DNA from: Roseburia sp. 1XD42-69
GTDB lineage: Bacteria; Bacillota; Clostridia; Lachnospirales; Lachnospiraceae
Assembly: GCF_003612565.1 (NCBI RefSeq)
Contig: NZ_RAZG01000027.1
Coordinates: 1 to 50,996, forward strand
DNA: 50,996 bases
Reading direction: 5' to 3'
Part shown: positions 1-8,975 of the stretch, one piece after another
How the letters are laid out: every line of letters starts with the position of its first letter
Position numbering within the stretch: the first letter of the stretch is position 1
Made by a program: the position numbers and the translations under genes
Notes under the pieces: model-generated
Told to the model about the DNA's origin: nothing
Seen by the model: the letters and a program-made list of their open reading frames with translations, nothing else
Databases searched by the model: none

Positions 1-43
1 TAAAACAACGCCATACAACATAAAAATAAATAAAATTTGACAT

Positions 44-65
44 AAAAAAGCCCGCATTTCTGCGG
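44..65 (-). terminator. Hairpin with U-tract on the minus strand
   Basis: A 5-bp stem CCGCA/TGCGG with a four-base loop is flanked by AAAAAA at 44-49, so read leftwards it is a hairpin followed by six U residues. No minus-strand gene ends here inside the window, so it may act in both directions for a gene lying left of the window. The rest of 66-223 is AT-rich with no gene that I can see; it contains one TGTCGAA sequence (93-99) that matches a Spo0A box by itself, which is not enough to call a site. Confidence 0.5.
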
Positions 66-223
66 TTTGTAGTGTTTTATATTTCTGACAAGTGTCGAAG
101 ACCCGTATTTGTCTGTTTTAAAATTATAGAGCAAAAAAGACATTTCAATATGTTTAAAATATATTATACGACATAATGGTAAAAATATCGAATTCTTTTT
201 TTTAAAGTGAACATCAGAAGATA

Positions 224-253
224 TTGACAAGTGCAAATAGAAAAGAATATAAT
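224..253 (+). promoter_or_regulatory. Consensus sigma-A promoter of the abiE unit
   Basis: TTGACA at 224-229 and TATAAT at 248-253, separated by 18 bases, both perfect matches to the housekeeping consensus. The first start codon lies about 40 bases downstream, behind a GGAGCGG ribosome site at 280-286. The two AbiE-like genes should be strongly transcribed from here unless repressed; antitoxins of this type usually autoregulate, but I could not identify an operator. Confidence 0.75.
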
Positions 254-294
254 ATAGAAAATACCACTGAGAAATATATGGAGCGGAAAAATAT

Positions 295-921
295 ATGGAA
301 AAAATGTCAAGAGAGGAAAAGACGGATTTTTTACTTTCAGAGATAAAAAAGAAGATGGATGAAAATGGCGGCATTATTAAAACCAGTCAGATAACGGAGC
401 TGGGCGTGGATTACCGGAGAATTTTATCCTGGGTAAAAGATGGAACATTAGAGCGGGTAAAAAGCGGATATTATTCTTTTGGCTTTAAAGAACGCAGCGA
501 AGAAGATTTAATTCTAGGGCTGTTTCCCGACGGTGTTTTATGTTTGGAAAGTGCGCTTTACTATCATCATTATATTGACAGAAAGCCTTATCAGTGGCAC
601 ATTGCCATTGATAAGAACACTTCAAAATCCAGGTTTAAAATGGATTATCCTGTCATTTTGCCCTACTATACGGAGCCGGAAGTTTTAAAGCTTGGGGTGG
701 AAGAAATCCCTTTTGCCAGCGGGATGATGAAGATTTATAATAAGCAGCGGATGATATGCGACTGTCTGAAATTTGAGGAGAAATTAGATAGGGATATATT
801 TAAAAGGGCTTTGCTGTCTTATATTGCAGATAATTCTAAAGATATTGCTGAGTTACTCACCATTGCCAGGGAAAGAAAAGTGCTGCAGAAAGTTCAGAGT
901 ACGTTAGGAGTGTGGCTGTAA
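295..921 (+). CDS. AbiEi-type antitoxin, type IV toxin-antitoxin system
   Basis: 208 residues. The N-terminal 10-65 read as a winged helix of the AbiEi antitoxin family: a segment like 'TSQITELGVDYRRILSWVKDG' followed by 'LERVKSGYY', the usual recognition helix and wing. The remainder is the AbiEi C-terminal region. In known systems AbiEi both represses the operon and counteracts the partner nucleotidyltransferase without binding it. The gene follows a consensus promoter and ends in TAATG, overlapping the next start by one base, the arrangement expected for a coupled antitoxin-toxin pair. Family assignment is by recognition of the helix-wing pattern and the partner gene; the protein could also be a stand-alone transcriptional regulator. 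Confidence 0.75.
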   Translation: MEKMSREEKTDFLLSEIKKKMDENGGIIKTSQITELGVDYRRILSWVKDGTLERVKSGYYSFGFKERSEEDLILGLFPDGVLCLESALYYHHYIDRKPYQWHIAIDKNTSKSRFKMDYPVILPYYTEPEVLKLGVEEIPFASGMMKIYNKQRMICDCLKFEEKLDRDIFKRALLSYIADNSKDIAELLTIARERKVLQKVQSTLGVWL

Positions 922-1829
922 TGCAAAAGGAGCAGAAATTGACTGCTGTTTTCTTACAAGATATGGCAACCCAGAAAGGTCTTGCCTTTCCAAAACTTTT
1001 AGGAGCTGTGGTTTTAGAGGAAGCGGTAAGGATAATTTGTGAATCTGAATATTCTGGTGAATTTTGGCTGAGAAATGGAAATATACTTACAAAGGAGAAC
1101 TATGATCGCAATTTAAAACTGAATCTGGAGTTTGACTATGTAATGCAAAAAGCTCCAAAAGACCTGGAGGGAATTACGCCTGGAGAGCTTTTGCGGGACA
1201 TTACCCAGCATGTAAAAGAGGAAGTTTTTGAAGGGCAGGAAAATCGCCGGGTGGATTTTGAAGTTCAGATGAAAGCTTTTCCTAAATTTGTTAGATTTGA
1301 TTGTACAGGAAAGATTGAGGGTATGCGTGTTCCTATAAGTATTTTGTTTCACTATTTACAGGATGAAAGGCTGATTCCGAAAAAGGAAACTTTTTCTCTT
1401 CTGGTATTCCCAGAGGAAGAGGTATCTTATTATTGTTTTCAGCCGGAAAGTATTCTGGCGGAGAAATATCTGGAAATTGTCACGAAATTGGAACTGATTC
1501 AAAATCTGAAAGCCTATTATGACGTTTACTATCTCCTAGACAGGGAGAGCGTGGACGGGAGGAAAGTCCGGGATTATATCAGTGAATATTGTCAGTCTGA
1601 GAAGATTCCAAGGGATAACACGAGAATGGATATGGTGAAAAACTATAAGGATTACACTTTTATGAAGAAAAAGTGGAAAGTTTTCCTTCGTTCTATTCAC
1701 AGTAAAGAGCCGGCATGGGAGCAGGTGATGGAACGTTTTGTAAGTTTCTTTGAGCCAATCTGGAAAGCGGTGGCAGAGGATTTTATCTTTTTTGGAGACT
1801 GGATGCCGGAGTTGAACCGGTTTTTGTGA
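921..1829 (+). CDS. AbiEii/AbiGii-type nucleotidyltransferase toxin
   Basis: 302 residues from the ATG at 921, which has TAGGAG ten bases upstream; the GTG at 912 sits one base after that site and is rejected. The C-terminal signature of AbiEii toxins is clear: 'SILAEKYLEIVTKLELIQ' then 'AYYDVYYLL' (about 177-206), with AEK at 180-182 and the aspartate of YYD at 201. The nucleotidyltransferase motif I near residues 53-72 is divergent: the usual GG/GS is GN, and the DxD metal pair reads ExD (E70, D72). Such toxins transfer nucleotides to tRNA or other targets and arrest growth. Whether this one is active is uncertain because of the altered metal ligand. Coupled by one base to the antitoxin gene. 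Confidence 0.75.
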   Translation: MQKEQKLTAVFLQDMATQKGLAFPKLLGAVVLEEAVRIICESEYSGEFWLRNGNILTKENYDRNLKLNLEFDYVMQKAPKDLEGITPGELLRDITQHVKEEVFEGQENRRVDFEVQMKAFPKFVRFDCTGKIEGMRVPISILFHYLQDERLIPKKETFSLLVFPEEEVSYYCFQPESILAEKYLEIVTKLELIQNLKAYYDVYYLLDRESVDGRKVRDYISEYCQSEKIPRDNTRMDMVKNYKDYTFMKKKWKVFLRSIHSKEPAWEQVMERFVSFFEPIWKAVAEDFIFFGDWMPELNRFL

Positions 1830-1873
1830 AATAAGGTTTACAGTAAGTATTCTAAAAATACCGGAGAGAACAT

Positions 1874-3295
1874 ATGGAAGACATGCTGGATGAAAAACTA
1901 AAAAAGTACGGGGAAAGTGATTTTTATCCTTTTCATATGCCTGGGCATAAGAGAGGGGAGATGGATTTTCCAAATCCCTATAAAATAGACATTACAGAGA
2001 TTGAGGGGTTTGACGACCTCCATCATTCCAGGGGAATTTTACAAAAGGCCCAGATGCGGGCTGCCAGGCTCTACGGTTCAAAAAAAACATACTATCTGGT
2101 AAATGGAAGTACCTGTGGTATCCTTGCCTCTGTCTTTGCAGGGACAAAAAGAGGGGACAAGATATTGGCTGCCAGGAATTGCCACAAATCTGTATACCAC
2201 GCCATTTATTTAAATGGACTTGAGGGGATTTATGTAAATCCTGTGATTACATGCCAGGGAATCCAGGGTGAAATTCACCCGGAGGATATTGAGGAAAAAC
2301 TAAATGAATTTCCGGATATTAAAGCTGTTGTAATTACAAGCCCCACTTATGAGGGAATTGTCAGCGATATTGCATCTATTGCAGAAATTGTCCACAGACA
2401 CAGAATTCCTTTGATTGTGGATGAAGCCCATGGGGCCCATTTTGGATTTTCCGAAAAATTTCCCAAAAGCGCAGTGGAATTTGGGGCAGACGGGGTAATC
2501 CATAGTCTTCACAAACAGCTGCCAAGTTTTACCCAGACAGCCCTTCTCCATATAAATTCTGATTTTATAGAAGAGAAGAAAATAGAGGAATATCTTGGAA
2601 TGTTTGAGACAAGTTCCCCCTCCTATATCCTTATGGCAGGGATAGAAAAGTGTATCCGCTATGTAAATGAAGAAAAGGCAAATTTATTCCCTAAGTTTGA
2701 AAAAAATTTGGAAGAGTTTTATAGGAGGGCCAGAAAGCTTCATTATATTAAAGTGCTAGAGGAAAAAGATTTTACGGCGGAGGAATGTTTTGCAAAAGAC
2801 CCATCTAAATTGGTGATTTCCGTCAAAAACGCCAATATGACAGGAAGGGAACTCTGCCGTACTCTTTTGGAAAAATATCATTTGCAAATGGAGATGGAGT
2901 CAGGTTTTTATGTCCTTGCCATGACAAGCATTATGGATAGGGAAGAAGGTTTTTTGCGGCTGTCAAAGGCATTGGAAGAAATCGATCTGACTTTGGAAGA
3001 AGAAAAAGAAGATAAATCCCAGGTGATTGGGGAAATTTATCAGCCCAAAGATAAGAAAATGGAATTGTGGGAAGCTAAGGAAAAGACAGCAAAAGAGGTT
3101 TCATTTTTTGAAGCGGAAGGAAAAATTTCCGGCGCTATGGTTTCCATTTATCCCCCAGGAATCCCCGTGATGCTTCCCGGGGAAATCATTACGAAAGATT
3201 TTATAAAAAATCTCAGAGAGTGCAGGAAACTTGGGTTGAATGTGCAGGGAATTGCCGATATATTAAATGAGAGGATAGACGTTATAGCAATTTAG
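1874..3295 (+). CDS. Orn/Lys/Arg decarboxylase-family PLP enzyme (YaaO/SpeA-like)
   Basis: 473 residues, the length of the Gram-positive short form of this fold-type I PLP family. The N-terminal 'FHMPGHKRG' (20-28) is the family hallmark. 'DEAHGAHFG' (183-191) holds the aspartate that contacts the PLP ring nitrogen, and 'SLHKQLPSFTQTA' (211-223) carries the Schiff-base lysine K214. The C-terminal third has the usual 'YPPGIPVMLPGE' segment. It should decarboxylate arginine, lysine or ornithine to a polyamine precursor; the substrate cannot be read from sequence. Start ATG with GGAGAG just upstream. It opens the operon and occupies the position of Bacillus yaaO. Confidence 0.88.
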   Translation: MEDMLDEKLKKYGESDFYPFHMPGHKRGEMDFPNPYKIDITEIEGFDDLHHSRGILQKAQMRAARLYGSKKTYYLVNGSTCGILASVFAGTKRGDKILAARNCHKSVYHAIYLNGLEGIYVNPVITCQGIQGEIHPEDIEEKLNEFPDIKAVVITSPTYEGIVSDIASIAEIVHRHRIPLIVDEAHGAHFGFSEKFPKSAVEFGADGVIHSLHKQLPSFTQTALLHINSDFIEEKKIEEYLGMFETSSPSYILMAGIEKCIRYVNEEKANLFPKFEKNLEEFYRRARKLHYIKVLEEKDFTAEECFAKDPSKLVISVKNANMTGRELCRTLLEKYHLQMEMESGFYVLAMTSIMDREEGFLRLSKALEEIDLTLEEEKEDKSQVIGEIYQPKDKKMELWEAKEKTAKEVSFFEAEGKISGAMVSIYPPGIPVMLPGEIITKDFIKNLRECRKLGLNVQGIADILNERIDVIAI

Positions 3296-3317
3296 CAGTA
3301 TAATTAAAGGACAGACA

Positions 3318-3920
3318 ATGGGAAAAATTTTTTGTATTATGGGTAAAAGTTCCTCTGGAAAAGATACACTGTATCAATTATTATTAAATAAGGAAGAATT
3401 GCACTTATCCCGGATTATTCCCTACACCACAAGGCCCAGACGCAGGCTGGAGGAAGATGGAAGGGAATATTTCTTTGTAGATGAGAAGCAGCAGCAAAAG
3501 ATGGAGGAGGAAGGGAAAATTATAGAACTCCGGTCTTATGATACTGTACACGGGATATGGAAATATTTTACCGTAGATGACGGACAGATTTCTTTGGAAA
3601 ATCATAATTATCTAATGATAGCCACCCTGGAAGCCTATGAAAAAATGCTCTTGTTTTTTGGAAAAGAGGTTATGGTTCCCATTTATGTGGAGGTGGAGGA
3701 CGGTATACGGCTGCAGCGGGCCCTAGACCGGGAAAAACTACAGGATTATCCCAAATATGCAGAGTTATGCAGGAGATTTTTGGCGGATACGGAGGATTTT
3801 TCCCAGGAAAAGCTTTTACATGCCAATATTAACAGGCGTTTTTATAATGAAACTTTGGAGAAAACCTGCCAGGAGATTGGGGCATATATCAAGTGTGAAA
3901 TATGCACTGCAACGTCTTAA
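3318..3920 (+). CDS. Guanylate kinase-like protein
   Basis: 200 residues. P-loop 'GKSSSGKDT' at 9-17, then the guanylate-kinase GMP-binding pattern '[19 protein letters not shown]' (about 36-54), so it belongs to the guanylate kinase/MAGUK fold rather than the thymidylate kinases. The usual SxxxGxxYGT segment is altered here ('[12 protein letters not shown]'), and the C-terminal lid is weakly conserved. It may phosphorylate GMP, but a second, canonical gmk elsewhere is likely and this one could have another substrate. It lies 22 bases after the decarboxylase gene and in the slot held by tmk in Bacillus; the yaaR gene starts 20 bases downstream. Confidence 0.75.
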   Translation: MGKIFCIMGKSSSGKDTLYQLLLNKEELHLSRIIPYTTRPRRRLEEDGREYFFVDEKQQQKMEEEGKIIELRSYDTVHGIWKYFTVDDGQISLENHNYLMIATLEAYEKMLLFFGKEVMVPIYVEVEDGIRLQRALDREKLQDYPKYAELCRRFLADTEDFSQEKLLHANINRRFYNETLEKTCQEIGAYIKCEICTATS

Positions 3921-3939
3921 AAGAATCGGAGGTAAGGTT

Positions 3940-4380
3940 ATGGAATTAAAGGTAAATGAAATGACACCGGTTTCCAATGTGGAGCCGGCAGTAAAAACCG
4001 ATACCAATGACGGGGCCTTTAAATTTACACTCACCAGCGCCATTGGGGAAGCCCAGCTTCAGGAACGGCTAAATACCCTTTTAAATGAGATTACCAATCA
4101 GGGAGAGCGCATTGCCCAGCATATGGATATTCGGGATATGAAAAAGTACCGGGGCCTGGTGAAAGAATTTTTAAACGAAGTGGTAAACCGTTCCCACAAG
4201 TTTTCCAGGGAAAACTTTTTGGACAGAAAAGGTCGGCACCGTGTGTATGGAATTATCCGTCTGGTGGATGTCACATTGGATGAGCTGGCGGGGGAGCTGG
4301 TAAAAGAAGAGAAAGACCATATTTCCATCTTAAGCAAAATAGGGGAGATACAGGGTCTGCTTTTAGATATTTTTACTTAA
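3940..4380 (+). CDS. yaaR: YaaR family protein (DUF327)
   Basis: 146 residues starting at the ATG at 3940, chosen because GGAGGTAAGG (3928-3937) precedes it; the upstream extension of the frame overlaps the kinase gene and is not coding. The body ('[20 protein letters not shown]', then '[14 protein letters not shown]', '[18 protein letters not shown]') is the helical DUF327 pattern. The function of YaaR proteins is not settled; the family is found next to holB and yaaT across Firmicutes, as it is here. No signal peptide or membrane segment; probably cytoplasmic. Confidence 0.85.
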   Translation: MELKVNEMTPVSNVEPAVKTDTNDGAFKFTLTSAIGEAQLQERLNTLLNEITNQGERIAQHMDIRDMKKYRGLVKEFLNEVVNRSHKFSRENFLDRKGRHRVYGIIRLVDVTLDELAGELVKEEKDHISILSKIGEIQGLLLDIFT

Positions 4381-4435
4381 AAATAATATGACTAAGAATA
4401 TTATAAGATAAAAAAGCCAGAATGGAGGTATGAGT

Positions 4436-5425
4436 ATGGGAGACTTTTCAAAAATCCTTGGACATGAGAACATAATCGGATACTTTAAAAATGCAATATC
4501 TATGGAAAAGGTGACCCATGCCTATATTTTAAATGGCCAGGAAAAATCGGGAAAAATGATGCTGGCGGAGGCTTTTGCCATGGCTCTCCAGTGTGAGCAG
4601 GGGGGGAGCAAGCCATGCAATACCTGCCATTCCTGCAAACAGGCATTAAACCACAATCAGCCGGATATTATTTATGTCACCCATGAAAAACCAAATACCA
4701 TAGGGGTGGAAGATATTCGGAAACAGATTAATGACGATATTGTATTAAAGCCTTACAGCAGTAAATTTAAGATATACATCGTGGATGAAGCGGAAAAAAT
4801 GAATATTCAGGCACAGAATGCATTATTGAAGACTATGGAGGAGCCGCCAAGTTACGCAGTTTTACTTTTGCTTACCACCAATGCGGACAGCTTTCTTCCC
4901 ACTATCCTTTCCCGGTGTGTGCGTCTGGATTTAAAGGCAGTTCCCGATTCCATGATTCGGAAATTTCTTATGGAAGAAAAGCAGGTTCCCAGTTATCAGG
5001 CGGATATCTGTGTGGCATTTGCCCAGGGAAATGTGGGAAAGGCAATCGCCCTGGCATCCTCCGATAATTTTAATGAGATGAAAAATTCCGCCCTGCAGCT
5101 TATTAAGAGGTTAAATGATATTGATCTATATGAGATGATGGAGGCTGTAAAACAGATATCAGAATATAAATTGGAGATTCAGGATTATTTTGACCTGATG
5201 ATGATTTGGTATCGGGATGTACTTTTGTACAAAGCCACCGCGGATGCAAACCGCCTGATTTTTCAGGAGGAAATTTACAGCATAAAAAAAGAGGCGTCCC
5301 ACAGTTCCTACGAGGGGATTGAAAATATATTAAAGGCTTTGGAAACGGCAAAGGTGCGCTTAAAGGCCAACGTAAACTTTGAGCTTTTGATAGAATTATT
5401 ATTATTGACCATAAAGGAGAATTAG
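4436..5425 (+). CDS. holB: DNA polymerase III delta' subunit
   Basis: 329 residues. GGAGG at 4424-4428 leaves seven bases to the ATG at 4436; the ATG at 4430 is too close, so I use 4436. Clamp-loader AAA+ features: 'GQEKSGKM' Walker-A-like loop at 34-41, a zinc module with cysteines at 53, 61, 64 and 67, 'IVDEAEKM' Walker B, and 'SRCVRLDL' with the SRC sensor. Together with DnaX and HolA it loads the sliding clamp at replication forks. It is followed after one base by yaaT, as in Bacillus. Confidence 0.92.
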   Translation: MGDFSKILGHENIIGYFKNAISMEKVTHAYILNGQEKSGKMMLAEAFAMALQCEQGGSKPCNTCHSCKQALNHNQPDIIYVTHEKPNTIGVEDIRKQINDDIVLKPYSSKFKIYIVDEAEKMNIQAQNALLKTMEEPPSYAVLLLLTTNADSFLPTILSRCVRLDLKAVPDSMIRKFLMEEKQVPSYQADICVAFAQGNVGKAIALASSDNFNEMKNSALQLIKRLNDIDLYEMMEAVKQISEYKLEIQDYFDLMMIWYRDVLLYKATADANRLIFQEEIYSIKKEASHSSYEGIENILKALETAKVRLKANVNFELLIELLLLTIKEN

Positions 5426-5426
5426 A

Positions 5427-6332
5427 ATGACAAAAGTAGTTGGAGTCCGGTTTCGCAGCGCCGGTAAGATTTATTATTTTGACCCGGCAAATTTTGAGAT
5501 GGAGGCCGGCACCCACGTTATTGTGGAAACTGCCCGGGGCGTGGAGATGGGCACTGTAATTTTTGCGCCGAAAGAGGTGGAGGACGATGCAGTGGTTCAG
5601 CCTTTAAAAACCGTAATCCGTGTTGCCACGGAGGCAGATGAGAAGGTGGTAAAACGAAATAAAGAAAAGGAAAAAGAAGCCTTTCAAATATGCCTGGAAA
5701 AAATTGCGAAACATCAGTTGGAAATGAAGCTGGTGGATGCGGAGTACACCTTTGATAACAATAAGCTGCTGTTTTACTTTACAGCGGACGGGAGGATTGA
5801 TTTCAGGGAATTGGTAAAAGATTTGGCTTCCGTATTCCGCACAAGAATTGAGCTTCGCCAGATTGGTGTGAGGGATGAGACAAAAATTTTAGGGGGAGTT
5901 GGAATCTGCGGAAGGGCATTGTGCTGCCATACCTATCTTTCAGAATTTGTACCTGTTTCCATTAAAATGGCAAAAGAGCAGAATCTTTCCTTAAATCCCA
6001 CCAAAATTTCCGGCGTTTGCGGCAGGTTAATGTGCTGTCTGAAAAATGAGCAGGAAACCTATGAGTATTTAAACAGCCGCCTTCCCTTTGTGGGTGATCA
6101 CGTTACCACCCCGGAAGGGTTAAAGGGAGAGGTGCAGAATGTGAATGTGCTGCGCCAGCTTGTGAAAGTGATTGTGGATGTGGGGGATGAGAAAGAAGCC
6201 AGGGAATATCCTGTGGAGGAGTTGAAATTTAAGCCCCGTAAAAAACATGTGAAGTTATCTCCCCAGGAATTGAAGGAGTTGGCCGATTTGGAGGATAAGG
6301 GAGGAAAATCAAAAATTGACGATGGAAAGTAA
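5427..6332 (+). CDS. ricT: PSP1 domain protein, RicT/YaaT
   Basis: 301 residues. The whole protein matches the PSP1 family: 'FDPANFEMEAGTHVIVETA' near the start, and the two cysteine clusters 'GGVGICGRALCCHTYL' (about 155-170) and 'SGVCGRLMCCLKNE' (about 192-205). In Bacillus YaaT (RicT) forms a complex with YlbF and YmcA that carries iron-sulfur clusters, directs RNase Y to certain transcripts and is needed for sporulation, competence and biofilm formation. The cysteines that hold these clusters are all present. The gene overlaps the next one by 17 bases, so the two are translationally coupled. Confidence 0.9.
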   Translation: MTKVVGVRFRSAGKIYYFDPANFEMEAGTHVIVETARGVEMGTVIFAPKEVEDDAVVQPLKTVIRVATEADEKVVKRNKEKEKEAFQICLEKIAKHQLEMKLVDAEYTFDNNKLLFYFTADGRIDFRELVKDLASVFRTRIELRQIGVRDETKILGGVGICGRALCCHTYLSEFVPVSIKMAKEQNLSLNPTKISGVCGRLMCCLKNEQETYEYLNSRLPFVGDHVTTPEGLKGEVQNVNVLRQLVKVIVDVGDEKEAREYPVEELKFKPRKKHVKLSPQELKELADLEDKGGKSKIDDGK

Positions 6333-7059
6333 TCTGAAACCTATGGAGCGGTTGGATGAATTACATCGAAACGGTTATTATATTATTCAAAATTCGGAAA
6401 AATTCTGTTTTGGCATGGACGCAGTACTGTTGTCTGGTTTTGCCGCTGTAAAGTCTGGAGAGCGGGTACTTGATCTTGGCACGGGAACAGGGATTATACC
6501 AATTTTACTGGAGGCCAAGACCAAGGGAGAACATTTTACCGGTCTGGAAATCCAGGAGGAGAGCGCAGATATGGCAAGGCGCAGCGTTGCCATAAATAAG
6601 CTGGAAGAGAAAATAGATATTGTAACCGGTGATATCAAAGATGCCTGTGAAATTTTCGGGGCATCTTCTTTTCATGTAATTACCACAAATCCTCCCTATA
6701 TGATAGGAAATCATGGGATTTCCTGTGCCAGTGAGGCAAAGGCCATTGCCAGGCATGAGACACTTTGCACTTTGGATGATATTTTGCGGGAGAGCGCAAA
6801 GATGTTGAAACCAAAGGGAAGGTTTTATATGGTTCACAGGCCCTTCCGCTTAGCGGAAATTATGAGCAAAATGGTGTCCTATAAAATTGAGCCAAAGCGC
6901 ATGAAACTGGTGTACCCCTTTGTGGACAAGGAACCAAATATGGTTTTGATTGAAGGGCTTTTGGAGGGCAATTCCAGAATGAGGGTAGAAAAACCTTTGA
7001 TTGTATATGAAAAGCCCGGGGTTTACACAGAGGAAATTTACGATATTTATGGGTACTAA
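6316..7059 (+). CDS. trmN6: tRNA1(Val) adenine-37 N6-methyltransferase-like (YabB/TrmN6)
   Basis: 247 residues from a TTG start at 6316 (GGGAGG at 6299-6304, 11 bases away); the ATG at 6322 is possible but further from the ribosome site. SAM-binding motif I 'DLGTGTGI' at 53-60 and the N6-adenine catalytic motif NPPY at 125-128. The 'FCFGMDAVLLSGFA' segment before motif I is typical of the YfiC/YabB family that methylates A37 of tRNA-Val. Overlaps ricT by 17 bases. It holds the position of Bacillus yabB. Confidence 0.86.
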   Translation: MTMESNLKPMERLDELHRNGYYIIQNSEKFCFGMDAVLLSGFAAVKSGERVLDLGTGTGIIPILLEAKTKGEHFTGLEIQEESADMARRSVAINKLEEKIDIVTGDIKDACEIFGASSFHVITTNPPYMIGNHGISCASEAKAIARHETLCTLDDILRESAKMLKPKGRFYMVHRPFRLAEIMSKMVSYKIEPKRMKLVYPFVDKEPNMVLIEGLLEGNSRMRVEKPLIVYEKPGVYTEEIYDIYGY

Positions 7060-7094
7060 AATATTCCGCTTTTTAGCATATGAAAGGGTAAAAT

Positions 7095-7931
7095 ATGTCT
7101 GGTAAATTATATTTATGTGCAACTCCCATTGGAAATCTGGAGGATATCACCCTGCGGGTACTTCGTACATTAAAGGAAGTGGATTTAATTGCGGCGGAGG
7201 ATACCAGAAATTCTATCCGCCTGTTAAATCATTTTGAGATTAAGACTCCCATGACCAGTTACCATGAGCACAATAAGATTGAAAAGGCGTATCAGCTTGT
7301 GGATTTAATGGGGCAGGGAAAAAATATTGCCCTGATTACAGATGCAGGGACTCCGGGAATTTCTGACCCGGGGGAGGATTTGGTGCGGATTTGTTATGCA
7401 AAAGGAATTGAGGTCACTTCCCTTCCTGGTGCAGCGGCCTGCGTCACAGCCCTTACCATGTCGGGGCAAAAAACAAGAAGGTTTTCCTTTGAAGCATTTC
7501 TTCCCAGGGATAAAAAACAGCGGGAAGAGGTTTTAGAGGAGATGCGGGAAGATACCCGGACATTAATTGTCTATGAGGCTCCCCATCATTTGAAAAAAAC
7601 ATTAAAGGAACTTTATGATGTTTTGGGAGAAAGAAGTATTACGATTTGCAGGGAGCTGACGAAGAAGTTTGAAGAAAAACTCCCCATGACACTGTTAGAA
7701 GCGGTAAATTACTACGAAGAAAAAGAGCCCAGAGGGGAATTTGTTTTGGTAATTGAAGGAAAAAACCGGGAGGAAATGAAAAAGCAGCAGCAGGCCATAT
7801 GGGAAGATTTGGATTTAGAAGAACATATGGCAATTTATGAAAAAAAGGGCATGGCAAGAAAAGATGCCATGAAAGCAGTGGCAAAGGACAGAGGGATCAG
7901 CAAGAGGGAGGTTTATCAGGGACTTTTGTGA
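7095..7931 (+). CDS. rsmI: 16S rRNA (cytidine-1402-2'-O)-methyltransferase
   Basis: 278 residues. Family hallmarks are all visible: 'LCATPIGNLEDITLRVL' at the N-terminus, 'AAEDTRNS', 'ITDAGTPGISDPGEDLV', and 'SLPGAAACVTAL' for SAM binding. RsmI methylates the ribose of C1402 in the decoding centre, with RsmH adding the base methyl. The C-terminal helices 'MARKDAMKAVAKDRGISKREVYQ' form the usual RsmI helix-turn-helix tail. It ends the operon and its last 16 bases overlap tail-to-tail with the AraC-type gene on the other strand. Confidence 0.93.
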   Translation: MSGKLYLCATPIGNLEDITLRVLRTLKEVDLIAAEDTRNSIRLLNHFEIKTPMTSYHEHNKIEKAYQLVDLMGQGKNIALITDAGTPGISDPGEDLVRICYAKGIEVTSLPGAAACVTALTMSGQKTRRFSFEAFLPRDKKQREEVLEEMREDTRTLIVYEAPHHLKKTLKELYDVLGERSITICRELTKKFEEKLPMTLLEAVNYYEEKEPRGEFVLVIEGKNREEMKKQQQAIWEDLDLEEHMAIYEKKGMARKDAMKAVAKDRGISKREVYQGLL

Positions 7932-8800
7932 CGGTATTTTGTGGGGGAGCAGCCTTTTACTTTCCGGAAAACTTTTGCATAGTAGTTGGAGTCGTTAAAT
8001 CCCACGGACTCTGCAATCTCTGCGATGGAGTCGTTCGTATTGAGAAGGTAATCCGTGCTTTTTTCAATTCTGTATTGTAAGATGAATTCAAAAAGAGAAA
8101 TGTTCATGTGCTTTTTAAACAGCCTGGAACATTCGCTTTCGCACAGGTGTATCTGTGCGGCGATTTCCCCTAAGGTTAGTTTTTCCGTGTAATTTTTTTC
8201 AATATAAGATAAAATTTTTCGGATTCTGTCAAAATTGCATTTATCCTCAGGCATATTTTTTGCATAAGTTTCATGGTACAGATAAATCATAGCCCAAAAC
8301 TTTTGAAGCTCCGCCACAATGTGAAGTTCATAGGCTGGCTGTGGGCGTGCATTTATTTCTATGATATTTTTTACCGCTTCAAGAGCATTTAAGTGCCATT
8401 TTTCTGAACAATCAAAATGAATGGCAGGCATGGCATGATTTTTTAATACTGGTCTTACATATCTGGTATAGATTAGGCTGTTTTCATAACCGTAAATTAG
8501 TTTGGGCTCAAAAGTAATGGATGTATAGGCACAGTCTTTTTTGTTTATCATTTCCCCTGCATGGAGGGTGTTGGAATTTCCAAAAAATCCCTGCCCTTCT
8601 TTCAGGTGAAAGGTGCAGTCGTTGACTTTGTAAATCATTTCCCCCATGGTAATGAGAGTAACTTCGATTTCCGGATGCCAGTGCCACAGAAAAGAGCCTG
8701 CCTCGTATCCGGAAAGTTTTTCATAGCTTACAAGAAAAGGGAAGGAGTAGTCTCCGTGTTTTTTCATTTCTTTTTGGAACCGGTCTGTTACAATCTGCAT
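7916..8800 (-). CDS. AraC family transcriptional regulator with cupin sensor
   Basis: 294 residues. Residues 20-140 form a cupin sugar-binding domain ('HWHPEIEVTLITMGEM', then 'LKEGQGFFGNSNTLHA'), and 190-290 carry two AraC helix-turn-helix units ending in 'IAESVGFNDSNYYAKVFRKV' and 'GCSPTKYR'. Start ATG preceded by AGGAGG. It is divergent from the aldo/keto reductase gene, 175 bases away, and probably controls that gene and the galactokinase-like gene in response to a carbohydrate. The ligand is not readable from sequence. Confidence 0.88.
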   Translation of the reverse strand: MQIVTDRFQKEMKKHGDYSFPFLVSYEKLSGYEAGSFLWHWHPEIEVTLITMGEMIYKVNDCTFHLKEGQGFFGNSNTLHAGEMINKKDCAYTSITFEPKLIYGYENSLIYTRYVRPVLKNHAMPAIHFDCSEKWHLNALEAVKNIIEINARPQPAYELHIVAELQKFWAMIYLYHETYAKNMPEDKCNFDRIRKILSYIEKNYTEKLTLGEIAAQIHLCESECSRLFKKHMNISLFEFILQYRIEKSTDYLLNTNDSIAEIAESVGFNDSNYYAKVFRKVKGCSPTKYRHKSP

Positions 8801-8906
8801 TATTTTTCCTCCTGTTAAAACAAAAACACAAAATACTACTTATTTTTTATATTATTTTACCTTAATTCAAAAAAAATCTCAATATAATACTAATTCTTCT
8901 CAATTT

Positions 8907-8940
8907 TTTCAAGGCTTCCCGGAATGTAATATGATACATT
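8907..8940 (+). promoter_or_regulatory. Probable promoter with palindrome, upstream of aldo/keto reductase
   Basis: TTTCAA (8907-8912) and TATGAT (8930-8935) are spaced by 17 bases. The palindrome AATGTA-N6-TACATT (8923-8940) lies over the -10 box and could be an operator. Both are read from the sequence; use as a promoter is inferred. Confidence 0.45.
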
Positions 8941-8975
8941 ATAGAAAAGCGGGGAAACAAAAAGGAGGATGGTAA

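Noticed and set aside
93-99. TGTCGAA, a match to a Spo0A box
   Set aside because: Seven bases occur by chance; no second box or sporulation gene is in place.
3757-3939. Extended yaaR frame overlapping the guanylate-kinase-like gene
   Set aside because: GGAGGTAAGG sits right before the ATG at 3940, and the extension is a shadow of the kinase gene.
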